A stretch of 64,000 bases of DNA from an uncultured Burkholderiales bacterium (lineage in GTDB: Bacteria > Pseudomonadota > Gammaproteobacteria > Burkholderiales > Burkholderiaceae_C). Below are positions 52,523-62,036 of the stretch, piece by piece; within the stretch, counting starts at the first letter, position 1, and every line of letters starts with the position of its first letter. Both the position numbers and the translations under genes were made by a program. Below the pieces are notes generated by a model. It ran no database searches and had not been told where the DNA came from. It saw only the letters and a program-made list of their open reading frames with translations. The stretch spans positions 1-64,000 of the forward strand of contig CAJAYT010000096.1 of the NCBI GenBank assembly GCA_903949285.1, given 5' to 3'.

Positions 52523-53950
52523 ATGACATCCATTAACTACAGTGACAAAATACCCAACAACGTCAATTTGTCTGAAGACAGAACCCTCCAACGCGCTTTG
52601 GAGCACTGGCAACCTAATTACTTGCAGTGGTGGCAAGATATGGGTCCTGACGGATCACAAAACTTTGACGTCTATCTGCGCACCGCTGTCAGCGTAGATC
52701 CACAAGGATGGGCTCAGTTTGGCCATGTGAAGATGCCCGACTATCGTTGGGGTATTTTCTTAAATGCACAGGAACAGGACCGAAAAATCCATTTTGGCGA
52801 TCATATGGGTGAGGCTGCTTGGCAAGACGTGCCCGGCGAACACCGTGCTAACCTTCGCAGAATTATCGTCACTCAAGGTGATACAGAGCCAGCATCGGTT
52901 GAGCAACAACGCCATCTCGGGCTGACTGCGCCGAGTCAATACGATTTGCGTAATCTCTTTCAGGTCAATGTTGAGGAGGGTCGTCATTTATGGGCCATGG
53001 TGTATTTGCTTCATAAATATTTTGGACGCGATGGTCGGGAAGAAGCTGAAGCACTGCTTGAGCGCAACAGTGGGAACGCAGATAACCCCAGGATCTTGCA
53101 GGCCTTTAACGAGAAAACGCCTGATTGGTTGAGTTTCTTTATGTTTACCTACTTCACGGATCGTGATGGCAAGTTTCAATTGTGCGCTCTAGCAGAAAGC
53201 GCTTTTGATCCACTTGCTCGAACAACCAAATTTATGCTCACCGAGGAGGCACATCACATGTTTGTTGGCGAATCTGGTGTGGGGCGCGTTATTCAACGCA
53301 CCGTTGACGCCATGAATCAACTTAAGACGGATGATGTGGGTAAGCTTCGTGCGGCAGGTGTCATTGACCTACCAACCATTCAGCGCTACATTAACTTCCA
53401 CTTTAGCGTCACCATTGATCTTTTTGGAGCTGATCAGTCCTCCAACGCAGCTACTTTTTATAGCTCAGGACTAAAAGGGCGTTACGAAGAGGGTAAGCGA
53501 GTAGATGATCATGTGCTCAAAGGCAATACTTATAAGATACTTGAAGTTGTTAACGGACAGATTCTTGAAAAAGAAGTGCCCATGCTGAATGCGCTCAACG
53601 AAGTACTTCGAGATGATTACATCACCGACTCCAAAGGAGGGGTCGAGCGTTGGAACAGAATAATCGAGAAAGCTGGAATACCGTTCAAACTAAAAGTGCC
53701 ACATAAAGCATTTCACAGAAACATCGGCTCACTTGCGGGCGTGAAGGTGAGTCCCGACGGAAATGTTGTCAGCGATCATGAATGGAATCAGAAAGTTCAA
53801 GAATGGCTTCCAACCGATCAGGACCGAGCTTACGTTGCAAGCTTGATGGGACGAGTCACAGAAACTGGTAAATTCGCAAATTGGATTGCACCCCCAGTCA
53901 TGGGCATTAACCGTCAACCAGTGGACTTTGAGTACGTCCGCTTTAATTAA
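52523..53950 (+). CDS. boxB: BoxB, benzoyl-CoA 2,3-epoxidase oxygenase subunit
   Basis: The class I di-iron oxygenase that converts benzoyl-CoA and O2 to the 2,3-epoxide. Two iron-ligand helix motifs are visible, EEGRHLWAMVYLL and EEAHHMFVGESG (E-x2-H), among long helices. 475 residues is the usual length. The ATG has AAGGAG 8-12 bases upstream, 24 bases after boxC. Confidence 0.96.
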   Translation: MTSINYSDKIPNNVNLSEDRTLQRALEHWQPNYLQWWQDMGPDGSQNFDVYLRTAVSVDPQGWAQFGHVKMPDYRWGIFLNAQEQDRKIHFGDHMGEAAWQDVPGEHRANLRRIIVTQGDTEPASVEQQRHLGLTAPSQYDLRNLFQVNVEEGRHLWAMVYLLHKYFGRDGREEAEALLERNSGNADNPRILQAFNEKTPDWLSFFMFTYFTDRDGKFQLCALAESAFDPLARTTKFMLTEEAHHMFVGESGVGRVIQRTVDAMNQLKTDDVGKLRAAGVIDLPTIQRYINFHFSVTIDLFGADQSSNAATFYSSGLKGRYEEGKRVDDHVLKGNTYKILEVVNGQILEKEVPMLNALNEVLRDDYITDSKGGVERWNRIIEKAGIPFKLKVPHKAFHRNIGSLAGVKVSPDGNVVSDHEWNQKVQEWLPTDQDRAYVASLMGRVTETGKFANWIAPPVMGINRQPVDFEYVRFN

Positions 53951-53972
53951 TTGACCTAGAGTTATTGCAAAA

Positions 53973-55253
53973 ATGAACGCATCTACTGAACTATTGAAGC
54001 AGCATTTGATTGACCCGGAAATTTGCATACGGTGCAACACCTGCGAAGCTACTTGCCCGGTAGGTGCGATTACACATGACAGTCGTAATTACGTCGTCAT
54101 TGCGGATAAGTGTAATTTTTGCATGGCCTGTGTACCCCCTTGTCCAACTGGATCTATCGATAATTGGCGCACTCGACCCGTGACTGCTGCGTACACGGTG
54201 GAAGAACAGTTGTTATGGGATGAACTGCCCGCGCCGCTCTCAGACACTGAGCTAGAGGGGCTAGGTGCTCGAGTCGACGCGCCGAACGACCCAAAAGCGA
54301 ACGAAGAGATCTTTGCTCCAGCTTTAGATGCATTTGCACGGGATGGGGAGGTGTTCAATTCGGCTCACTACGGAGCTAGCCTACCGCCTTGGTCCGCAGC
54401 GCATCCTTACACCAACCTGTATGGTCCTAAAACGCCCATCCAAGCAAGCATAGTCGGTAATGTACAAGTCAACGAAGCGGGTACTGATAACGAAACTCAC
54501 CATATCGTGCTCGACTTTGGTAGCGTGCCGTTTCCAATTTTGGAGGGCCAATCCATTGGCATCATTCCCCCAGGCGTTGATGCACAGGGTAAGGCGCATC
54601 ATGCCCGTCAATACTCAGTTGCAAGCCCACGCAACGGTGAGCGCCCCGGTTATAACAATGTGTCACTGACCGTTAAACGTGTTGTTGAAGATCATGAGGG
54701 TAAAGCAATCAAGGGTGTTGCTTCAAATTATTTGTGTGATCTGAAAGCAGGCGATACAGTTCAAGTGATTGGACCATTTGGTGCTAGTTTCTTAATGCCA
54801 AATCATCCTAAATCAAACATTGTGATGATTTGTACGGGTACAGGTAGCGCGCCCATGAGAGCCATGACGGAGTGGAGAAGACGTCTGCGTCAAGGGGGAA
54901 AGTTTGAAGCGGGCAAACTCCTACTTTTCTTTGGGGCGCGAACCCAAAAAGAGCTCCCTTATTTTGGACCCCTTCAAAAGTTACCCAAGGATTTTATTGA
55001 TATCAACCTTGCCTTCTCCCGAGAAAAAGGGCAGAGTAAGAAATATGTGCAAGACTTAGTGCGCGAGCGAGGAGCAGATTTAGCTCACCTCTTGAAAGAT
55101 TCAAATACCTACATCTACGTTTGTGGACTTAAAAGTATGGAGGAGGGAGTATTGCTTGCCCTGCGAGATATCGTAAATCAAGCCAATTTAAATTGGGAAA
55201 GTCTTGCAAAGTCTTTAAAGCAAGAAGGACGATTGCACTTAGAAACTTACTAA
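53973..55253 (+). CDS. boxA: BoxA, benzoyl-CoA epoxidase reductase subunit
   Basis: The NADPH-dependent reductase that feeds electrons to BoxB. The N-terminus has two 4Fe-4S motifs, [12 protein letters not shown] and [12 protein letters not shown] (residues about 15-60). A ferredoxin-NADP reductase module follows with ARQYSVASP (FAD) and [14 protein letters not shown] (NADPH), and a C-terminal [11 protein letters not shown]. 426 residues, 22 bases after boxB. It converges with the DpgC-like gene. Confidence 0.96.
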   Translation: MNASTELLKQHLIDPEICIRCNTCEATCPVGAITHDSRNYVVIADKCNFCMACVPPCPTGSIDNWRTRPVTAAYTVEEQLLWDELPAPLSDTELEGLGARVDAPNDPKANEEIFAPALDAFARDGEVFNSAHYGASLPPWSAAHPYTNLYGPKTPIQASIVGNVQVNEAGTDNETHHIVLDFGSVPFPILEGQSIGIIPPGVDAQGKAHHARQYSVASPRNGERPGYNNVSLTVKRVVEDHEGKAIKGVASNYLCDLKAGDTVQVIGPFGASFLMPNHPKSNIVMICTGTGSAPMRAMTEWRRRLRQGGKFEAGKLLLFFGARTQKELPYFGPLQKLPKDFIDINLAFSREKGQSKKYVQDLVRERGADLAHLLKDSNTYIYVCGLKSMEEGVLLALRDIVNQANLNWESLAKSLKQEGRLHLETY

Positions 55254-55262
55254 CCATACCTC

Positions 55263-55280
55263 TCTGCAATTTTGTGCAGA
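55263..55280. other. Hairpin between boxA and the DpgC-like gene
   Basis: TCTGCA and TGCAGA flank a 6-base loop, followed by CTTGCACAAG. The stem could help end converging transcripts, but there is no clear T-run. Three TGCA words lie here 10 and 8 bases apart. Confidence 0.35.
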
Positions 55281-55316
55281 CTTGCACAAGTGTTAATCGC
55301 CCTATAAGGTAGAGCA

Positions 55317-56729
55317 TTAGGCTGTTGGTTTGTGCTTTTCTTTCTCCTTGATTTTGCGATTATGAGCGTCCCAGTTTTTCTCCAAATTACTGATCAAGGC
55401 ATCGCTGAAGTGGCAGTAGGCCTGCTCTTTTGCATAAACAGCCATGTATTTTCTGAAATGATCCAAGGGCTCTTGCTCGACACGAAATGCTTTTCTGTTG
55501 CCTGAAGCACTCACAACTCCAGAGGCAGAAATGGTTTCAATGGTTTTAGCAATGGTTTGATCCATCTCCTTGGGATCAACCACATAATCACAAATCATCA
55601 TTCCCTCGGGACTGGCGCATTCGATTCGCCTTTCCATCATGATGGCTTGGCGCGCTACGCGGTCGCCCACAAAACGCGGCAAACGTAAATTCGCTACCCC
55701 AGGAATGATGCCCTCCTTTCGCGCGGGCAATGTTAAGTAAGCGTCACTGCCAGCGATATTAATATCAGTGACAAGTAAGTATTGGCATCCACCGCCAATC
55801 GCAAACTTATCAACTGCTGCTATCCAAAGTTTTTCAGTAGTACGACCCAATATTTCATTGGGGGAGTGCTCAGGGCTTGCAACTCCGCGGTATATCTTAT
55901 TTACAATTCCCATGTCTCGCTCGATATACCAAAGATAGGGAATTTTGCCGTTGTACAGGCGCGTTAGGTTGATACCACTGCAAAAAGTCCTACTACCACT
56001 GTATTTTCCCTCGTTGATAATGTCTCCGCGCATGACGACAATCTTACTGTTCGGATCCAAAATAGCTAGATCTGCAGCAATTTCTGTGTTGGCTAGAGTA
56101 ATATCGTCTTCGGCGTGTAAATATCTGCCGTGCTGGAAATACAAATAGCAAGTAGATCCTTCTCTTTTCAGGCTCACGCCCTCTAGCTCAAGCTTACCTG
56201 TTCGCGTAAACTCTTCTTGATACTCCTTTGTTCGCGGGTGAGGTAACAGGGAGGTGTGGCAAAGATGCAGTCCACATTCTTGATTGGCAAGTACATGCCC
56301 CAAAAAGATACCTTGATTGATTTCATGGCCATCTTTTTGACTTTGTAGGAGGTGATCCCCCTCGGCTATGGTTTTTTTACTAACGGTCAACCCTGGAACG
56401 AGATCGTTAGCAGCGTGAAGAAGCTCCTCAAGGCGCACAAACTGGGTAAGATCGTGGGTGATTTTTTTATAAACTGTCTCAGCATGCAGAAATAAGAACT
56501 CTTCCCTCCTAGCCCGAGTAATTTCTAAAACATAAGACGCTGCTTTTTGCTCCTCGCCAGATCTTTTGTTCTTGACGGGTAACTTGGATAAGATTTGTTC
56601 GCCAAGAAGCCAATATTTAGAACAAACATGGCTGTCTTTTTGAAAGTCTCCACTCAGTTTTAAAGAATCTTTTGTAAATTCATTTGTCAACGAGTGATCA
56701 AGTCCAAGGGATTCAAAATAGTTGTTCAT
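55317..56729 (-). CDS. DpgC-like arylacetyl-CoA 1,2-dioxygenase
   Basis: A 470-residue crotonase-superfamily protein that matches DpgC, the cofactor-free enzyme converting 3,5-dihydroxyphenylacetyl-CoA and O2 to the arylglyoxylate and free CoA. DpgC-type features: an N-terminal helical domain (ARREEFLFLHAETVY, GIFLGHVLANQECGLHL), then the crotonase core with SGSRTFCSGINLTRLYNG, IGGGCQYLLVTDINIAGS and LPARKEGIIPGVANLRLP, and the tail RVEQEPLDHFRKYMAVYAKEQAYCHFS. The actual aryl substrate is unknown. It is the last gene of a leftward operon. Confidence 0.85.
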   Translation of the reverse strand: MNNYFESLGLDHSLTNEFTKDSLKLSGDFQKDSHVCSKYWLLGEQILSKLPVKNKRSGEEQKAASYVLEITRARREEFLFLHAETVYKKITHDLTQFVRLEELLHAANDLVPGLTVSKKTIAEGDHLLQSQKDGHEINQGIFLGHVLANQECGLHLCHTSLLPHPRTKEYQEEFTRTGKLELEGVSLKREGSTCYLYFQHGRYLHAEDDITLANTEIAADLAILDPNSKIVVMRGDIINEGKYSGSRTFCSGINLTRLYNGKIPYLWYIERDMGIVNKIYRGVASPEHSPNEILGRTTEKLWIAAVDKFAIGGGCQYLLVTDINIAGSDAYLTLPARKEGIIPGVANLRLPRFVGDRVARQAIMMERRIECASPEGMMICDYVVDPKEMDQTIAKTIETISASGVVSASGNRKAFRVEQEPLDHFRKYMAVYAKEQAYCHFSDALISNLEKNWDAHNRKIKEKEKHKPTA

Positions 56730-56777
56730 GATGTGTACTTTAATTGATAGTTACGATCTTTGTGCATTATTTTGGAC

Positions 56778-58442
56778 TTACTCGTTGAGCCCAAATTCTT
56801 CAATGACCATCTGCCGCATTCTGAATTTCTGAACCTTGCCAGATGCTGTACTTGGGTATTCATCAACAAATTTAATGTAATGAGGAATTTTGAAAGAAGA
56901 AATTTTCCCCTTGCAACGGGATTTAAGATCCTCAATGCCAAGTTGATGGCCGGGTTTGAGCTTGATCCACGCAGCGAGTTGTTCGCCGTAGAGTGAGTCG
57001 GGAACACCAAAGACTTGGGCATCAGCAATCTCTGGTAACTGGTGAAAGAATTCTTCTATTTCTCTTGGGTAGATGTTCTCACCTGCGCGTATCACCATAT
57101 CCTTGATTCGACCCACAATACAAACACAGCCGTCCTCTCGCATTTGGGCAAGGTCTCCAGAGTGCATCCAACCCTCCTCATCGATTGCACTTTGTGTTGC
57201 CTCTGGATTATTCCAATAGCCAAGCATCACGGAATAACCTCGAACACAAAGTTCGCCAGGCTGACCCAATGCGACTGTGGATCCGTCTTGAGGATCAATA
57301 ATCTTGATTTCAATATGTGGGTGAACAACACCTACAGTGTTAGCGCGCTGTTCTACTGATTGTTGGGGGAGGCATTGCAAAGACATGGGAGAAGTCTCTG
57401 TCATGCCGTAGCTGCTGCACAGTCCGATCATATGCATTTTGTCAATAGCGGCTTTGAAAACCTCAGAGGGGCAGGGCGAAGCTCCCATCAACCCAGTTCG
57501 CAGTGTTTTCATCCGCTCGGTGGAGAAACTGGGGTGATTGAGGATGGCTATGTACATCATGGGGACACCATAAAATACGGTGCACTTCTCTGAGTCAATG
57601 ACCTTAATGGTCTGCTCTACATCAAAACTCTCTGATGGGAAAACAATGGACGCACCTTGTGCGAACGCAGCCAAAACACCTACTACGCTTCCAAAGCAGT
57701 GAAACATTGGAACGGGTAAGCAGATGATATCTGAGGGCGTAAATCCAAACCTTAATCCAATTTGGTTTGCATTATTGAGCATATTGTGCTGGGAAAGGGT
57801 CGCACCTTTAGGGTGTCCCGTAGTACCAGATGTGTATTGAATACTTGCAGGGCTTTTGGAATCAACTTTACACACAAATGTCTGTAATTGAGTCTCAGTG
57901 ATTTGATCTGAATTTAATAGAAAATCTCCCCAGCCCATCACTGATTTGTGTTCTTTGTGTGTGAAATCTGTACTATCAAAATCGACAATGAGCTCCAGGC
58001 AACTCTGCCTAGATTGAACGTTTAAAGCAAAGCTTAAGCAGTTATATGCTCTAAATTTAGGTGTTAGGAATAATATTTTGCACTGCGCATGATTCACTGT
58101 GTATTCAAGCTCGTTTTCTTTATATGCCGGATTGATGTGAACCAAAATAGCACCAATCCGTGATACAGCAAACTGCAAAATGATCCATTCGCTTCGGTTG
58201 GTACTCCAAACACCAACTCGGTCCCCACTTTTGATGCCCTTAGACAGGAGAGCTTTGCTGGCTTGAATGACTTGTGAGTGCAGTTCTTTATAGCTAAATC
58301 GGTGATTTTGGAGAACGCTCACAACGGCGGGTCTGGTGCCAAATGCTTTTACGGCATTGTCTAGGAATTCACCCATATTTGAGTGAATTAAGGGGGATGT
58401 TGTATCACCCTTTACGTAGGAGATTTTGGTTATATTTTCCAT
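56778..58442 (-). CDS. Acid-CoA ligase (AMP-forming) of the DpgC-like operon
   Basis: A 554-residue ligase: P-loop YTSGTTGHPKGATLSQHN, YGMTETSPM, GWMHSGDLA, GRIKDMVIRAGENIYPREIEEF and SGKVQKFRMRQ. It would supply an acyl-CoA, most likely an arylacetyl-CoA, to the DpgC-like enzyme downstream (48 bases). It differs from the ligase at 25570 and from benzoate-CoA ligase. The ribosome site is weak. Confidence 0.9.
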   Translation of the reverse strand: MENITKISYVKGDTTSPLIHSNMGEFLDNAVKAFGTRPAVVSVLQNHRFSYKELHSQVIQASKALLSKGIKSGDRVGVWSTNRSEWIILQFAVSRIGAILVHINPAYKENELEYTVNHAQCKILFLTPKFRAYNCLSFALNVQSRQSCLELIVDFDSTDFTHKEHKSVMGWGDFLLNSDQITETQLQTFVCKVDSKSPASIQYTSGTTGHPKGATLSQHNMLNNANQIGLRFGFTPSDIICLPVPMFHCFGSVVGVLAAFAQGASIVFPSESFDVEQTIKVIDSEKCTVFYGVPMMYIAILNHPSFSTERMKTLRTGLMGASPCPSEVFKAAIDKMHMIGLCSSYGMTETSPMSLQCLPQQSVEQRANTVGVVHPHIEIKIIDPQDGSTVALGQPGELCVRGYSVMLGYWNNPEATQSAIDEEGWMHSGDLAQMREDGCVCIVGRIKDMVIRAGENIYPREIEEFFHQLPEIADAQVFGVPDSLYGEQLAAWIKLKPGHQLGIEDLKSRCKGKISSFKIPHYIKFVDEYPSTASGKVQKFRMRQMVIEEFGLNE

Positions 58443-58510
58443 CTGTCATTCATCTAAAGTTTTTTCAATAACTACACTATAGAAAAATAAGATCCTCCCT
58501 ACTCAACAAG

Positions 58511-58930
58511 CTATTGGCACAGCTCCCTTATATCTTTGGGGACGGGTACGATTTTGATTTTCCGGGAGTCCTCTGGGTGCTTAGTACAAAATGCCCTCGT
58601 TTCAAGACCAATACATAAGATGTCTGAGTCTCTTTTGACGATGTGCTCTTGAATGAAAACTTTGTCTCGCCACTCTTTGACACAGGTGTGAATTTGGATC
58701 TTCTCACCGTAAGTGGCTGACATCATAAATTTCGTATTGATTTCAAGCAGCGGTGTTCCAATGATTCCGTTGATTTTTGTTAACTCATGCCAAATTGGAA
58801 CTCCATTTTTCATAAAGAAATTCAAAGAAGCAGCGTCCATCCATTTGGAGTAATTGGGGAAAAAAACAATTCCAGCAGGATCACAATCTCCAAAATTTAT
58901 TTCTACGTTGTAAATGATTGTATGAGCCAT
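58511..58930 (-). CDS. 4-hydroxybenzoyl-CoA-thioesterase-like hotdog enzyme
   Basis: A single hotdog domain of 139 residues. The catalytic-Asp motif NFGDCDPAGIVFFPNYSKWMD is that of the Pseudomonas-type 4-hydroxybenzoyl-CoA thioesterase family. It would hydrolyse an aroyl- or arylacetyl-CoA, as a pathway step or to rescue trapped CoA. I use the ATG at 58930; a TTG six bases upstream is in frame. It lies between the ligase and TRAP permease genes. Confidence 0.87.
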   Translation of the reverse strand: MAHTIIYNVEINFGDCDPAGIVFFPNYSKWMDAASLNFFMKNGVPIWHELTKINGIIGTPLLEINTKFMMSATYGEKIQIHTCVKEWRDKVFIQEHIVKRDSDILCIGLETRAFCTKHPEDSRKIKIVPVPKDIRELCQ

Positions 58931-58951
58931 GATCAATGTTTTAGCTTTTGA

Positions 58952-60259
58952 TTAACCCATTTTTCCAGGTAACCAAAGAGCAATGATAGGAAATGCAATT
59001 AGGATCATTAGCCTGCAAATATCGGTCAGGATAAATGGGATGACCCCTCTAAAAATGGTTAAAAAGCTAACATCTTTCACTACGCTTTTGATGACAAATA
59101 CATTCATGCCCACAGGAGGATGAATGAGTCCTAACTCAACCGTCATGACAATGATGACACCAAACCAGATGGGATCAAACCCAAGTTGTAAGATCACTGG
59201 GTAAATGATGGGTACAGTCAGTATGATCATGGCCATAGAATCCATCAAGCAACCTAAAACCAAGTACATCAGCATGATTAGGGCCAATACGCCGTAAGAC
59301 CCAAGACCAAGGCCCGTTAATAAAAGGGTGACCTTTTGGGGGACTTGAGTAATGGTTAAAAAATAACCAAATAGCATTGCACCAATCAAAACAGTAAACA
59401 CAGCTGCAGAGGTGCGAGTTGCGGACAACAGTGCTTCCTTAATTGAGTGGAGATTTAATTTGCCCCTTACTATTCCGAGTATGAAAGCGCCAGACGCACC
59501 AACGCCTCCCGCCTCGGTAGGTGTGAAATACCCTCCGTATAAGCCACCAATCACGAATATGAATAAAACGATAGGAGCCCAAATCGCTTTGATTCCAGCA
59601 ATGCGGTCAGACCAAGTTTGATCCTCTCCTTTGGGTAGCCAATCAGGCTTGACCTTAACGATAATAAATATTGTCAGTACATACATCAATATCGCAAAAA
59701 CACCAGGAACAATACCCGCCATAAAAAGTTTGCCAATATCTTGCTGGGTCAAAATAGCATATACAGCCAGTACCGTAGACGGTGGTAGCATCGCGCCCAG
59801 TGTCCCCCCGGCAGCAATGACCCCTGTTGCAAACGATTGTGGATATCCATAGCGACGCATTTCTGGGTATGCGACCGAGGAGAAGGTTGCTGCAGTGGCA
59901 ACACTGGATCCACAAATAGCCGCGAAACCACCGCAGGCAAGAATCGTCGCAACTCCAAGTCCTCCCCTTAAGTGCCCGATAAAGGCATTGGCTGCGCGAA
60001 AAAGTTCTTTGCTAACCCCAGATACAGAAACAAAGGCGCCCATGAGCATAAACATCGGAATGACACCGAATGTGTAATCCGTAACAGTTCTCATAGAAGT
60101 CTGTCCGATTAGCTTTAAAGCGGCGTGCGGGCCTGCTATGTAGCTATAACCGCACATGCCCACCAAACCCATAGCCATGCCAACCGGGACTCTAAGTATC
60201 ATCAATAGAAATAAGCATGCAAATCCGATGATTGCAATCCAGTCAGGGGAGAGTTCCAT
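58952..60259 (-). CDS. dctM: TRAP transporter large permease (DctM)
   Basis: A 435-residue DctM-type permease with about 12 helices and the family signatures VPVGMAMGLVG, GSSVATAATFSSVAYPEMRRYGY and GGTLGAMLPPSTVLAVYAILT, plus LIHPPVGMNVFVI. With DctQ and DctP it forms a sodium-driven importer for an organic acid, in context probably an aromatic acid. Confidence 0.94.
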   Translation of the reverse strand: MELSPDWIAIIGFACLFLLMILRVPVGMAMGLVGMCGYSYIAGPHAALKLIGQTSMRTVTDYTFGVIPMFMLMGAFVSVSGVSKELFRAANAFIGHLRGGLGVATILACGGFAAICGSSVATAATFSSVAYPEMRRYGYPQSFATGVIAAGGTLGAMLPPSTVLAVYAILTQQDIGKLFMAGIVPGVFAILMYVLTIFIIVKVKPDWLPKGEDQTWSDRIAGIKAIWAPIVLFIFVIGGLYGGYFTPTEAGGVGASGAFILGIVRGKLNLHSIKEALLSATRTSAAVFTVLIGAMLFGYFLTITQVPQKVTLLLTGLGLGSYGVLALIMLMYLVLGCLMDSMAMIILTVPIIYPVILQLGFDPIWFGVIIVMTVELGLIHPPVGMNVFVIKSVVKDVSFLTIFRGVIPFILTDICRLMILIAFPIIALWLPGKMG

Positions 60260-60277
60260 TTTTTAATTTAATTTTAG

Positions 60278-60784
60278 TCAGTGGTCTTGTATTTGATCTT
60301 CATCATGATTGCGAATGAGTCTGTAAGTTCTAATGGCAATCAATATGACAGCGCAAATGTCGCCGCACCAAGCAACAGCAAAGAATGGCCAGGTGGGTAG
60401 GTTGAGGTCGTACGTCAACACATGATCATCATAAGTGCCTTTGACTTTGTCAAAAAGCATAATGGTTTGAACGCTAACTACAAGCAATAAAATCAGAGTT
60501 GCAAAGATGTCGATGAATCTTTGTATTTTGGGTCGGCTAATGCTCCACAGTAAATCAACCGTAATATGCGCACCACGATAACTAGTGGCTGCAATCCCCC
60601 AAAATATTAAGATGCCCAACAACATTCGTCCAAAATCATAACTATCAGGAATAGATGTATTGAAAAATTTCCGTAAAAAAACGGAAATAAAAATATTGGC
60701 TGCAACCAATCCTACAAAAATTGCAGCCGTCCATTCAATCAAGTCAATGATTTTGTCAAAAGGATTTTTTTTGGTGGTAGACAC
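60278..60784 (-). CDS. dctQ: TRAP transporter small permease (DctQ)
   Basis: A 168-residue four-helix membrane protein with the DctQ pattern (VFLRKFFNTSIPDSYDFGRMLLGILIFWGIAATSYRGAHITVDLLW). It forms the membrane scaffold with DctM. It lies between dctP and dctM. Confidence 0.92.
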   Translation of the reverse strand: MSTTKKNPFDKIIDLIEWTAAIFVGLVAANIFISVFLRKFFNTSIPDSYDFGRMLLGILIFWGIAATSYRGAHITVDLLWSISRPKIQRFIDIFATLILLLVVSVQTIMLFDKVKGTYDDHVLTYDLNLPTWPFFAVAWCGDICAVILIAIRTYRLIRNHDEDQIQDH

Positions 60785-60811
60785 TTATTCAGGCCTCACA
60801 AGAATTTAATT

Positions 60812-61855
60812 TCACTGGAGGAGTGCTTTATATTTTGTGAGTGTCTGGCGCAAGCTACTCATAAGAGCAACTGGATCTTCGCCCCGTTTTTTGACATCCT
60901 CTGCCCACTGCTTTTCAAGGGGTTGAGTGGCCTGTTTCCAAGCAGTTAATTGCTCAGCCGTGAGTTTATAAACTTCTCGGTTCGGATCAGCTGCAAGTTT
61001 GGTTCGACCGCTGATCTCAAAATCAGCCCAAGCAGAACCAACTTTTTCCGCCCATTCGCTTGTGCAGTGACTGTCAACTGCTTTCTTCTGGGCAGGAGAC
61101 ATTGCATCGTACTTGTCTTTATTCATCGCCCAAATAAAAGGCGTTACATAAAGGGGTGTATCCATGTGGTATTTGACTACCTTATCGATTCCGAATAGGC
61201 TTAATGAACCCCACGGGAAAGTAATTGCTTCAGCAACACCGCGTTCAAGCATATCTCTTGATTCAGGCGCAGAAGCTTGAACATTGGTGCCCCCCAAGAG
61301 CGTAATCATCTGTCCAATGGTTGCAGTAGCTGGTCGAACTTTCATGCCCTTGATATCTGTGGGTAGGAGAATTTTTTTATGTGAATGAAAGGTTCCAGGA
61401 TCGTGCGCAAATGCAAAGCAAAAGTGAATGTCTTTCATCTCTTTTGCTGCATATGGTCTGTACCAGGCATCCATAGCTGCAGAGCCACTCTTTGCATTGT
61501 TAATTAGAAAGGGAAGGGAGAGCGCGGAGAATATGGGGAATCTTCCTGGTTGATAACCTGGATTAACGTACGAAAAGTCTGCAATACCGTCCTTTGCCAT
61601 GTCGTAATGGTCAAAAGCCTTACCCAGTTGCTCAGATGGAAAGAGGGTAGATGTGATAGTGCCGCCGGAGGCTGCCTTAAGGTCGTCTGCCCAAGCTTGT
61701 AGGGCTGGATTTAGCGCATGCTGTGCAGGAACCCAACTAGAGAGTTTTAGGGAGACGGGTTTGTCAGCAGTCTGAGCCTGCGCCGTGCATGATAATCCCA
61801 GGGCCAAACACAGAGCTAACTGTTTGAAAGAATTTTTGTAACCAATTTTTTTCAT
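60812..61855 (-). CDS. dctP: TRAP transporter substrate-binding protein (DctP)
   Basis: A periplasmic binding protein of 347 residues with a signal peptide (LALCLALGLSCTAQAQT) and the DctP fold: KLSSWVPAQHALN, a GIADFSYVNPGYQPGRFPIF segment and KGMKVRPATATIGQMITLLGG, the last with the conserved Arg that binds a carboxylate. The ligand is therefore a carboxylic acid; its identity is not readable. Confidence 0.93.
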   Translation of the reverse strand: MKKIGYKNSFKQLALCLALGLSCTAQAQTADKPVSLKLSSWVPAQHALNPALQAWADDLKAASGGTITSTLFPSEQLGKAFDHYDMAKDGIADFSYVNPGYQPGRFPIFSALSLPFLINNAKSGSAAMDAWYRPYAAKEMKDIHFCFAFAHDPGTFHSHKKILLPTDIKGMKVRPATATIGQMITLLGGTNVQASAPESRDMLERGVAEAITFPWGSLSLFGIDKVVKYHMDTPLYVTPFIWAMNKDKYDAMSPAQKKAVDSHCTSEWAEKVGSAWADFEISGRTKLAADPNREVYKLTAEQLTAWKQATQPLEKQWAEDVKKRGEDPVALMSSLRQTLTKYKALLQ

Positions 61856-61944
61856 GCGAGATCACCCTCAAGCTGGTAAAGTTGAAATTAATTAAAGCTT
61901 AGTCTTAGCTGAAGTCTTTGGACAACAGTTCTTTACATTATCCA

Positions 61945-61964
61945 ATCAATTAATATAGATTGAT
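61945..61964. promoter_or_regulatory. Inverted repeat upstream of dctP
   Basis: ATCAAT and ATTGAT flank an 8-base spacer, in the 181-base gap between dctP and the iorB-like gene, 90-109 bases upstream of dctP. It may be an operator for a separate TRAP promoter. The half-sites point outward compared with FNR. Confidence 0.35.
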
Positions 61965-62036
61965 ATATAGGTAAATACTAGGTTTTTTAAAGAATGGCAT
62001 GAGTTCATAATAATTTGGAGACTTATGCAGATCGGC

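Noticed and set aside
60293..60306. FNR-like sequence TTGATCTTCATCAT
   Set aside because: It is inside the 3' end of dctQ with one mismatch and no promoter position for any gene start.
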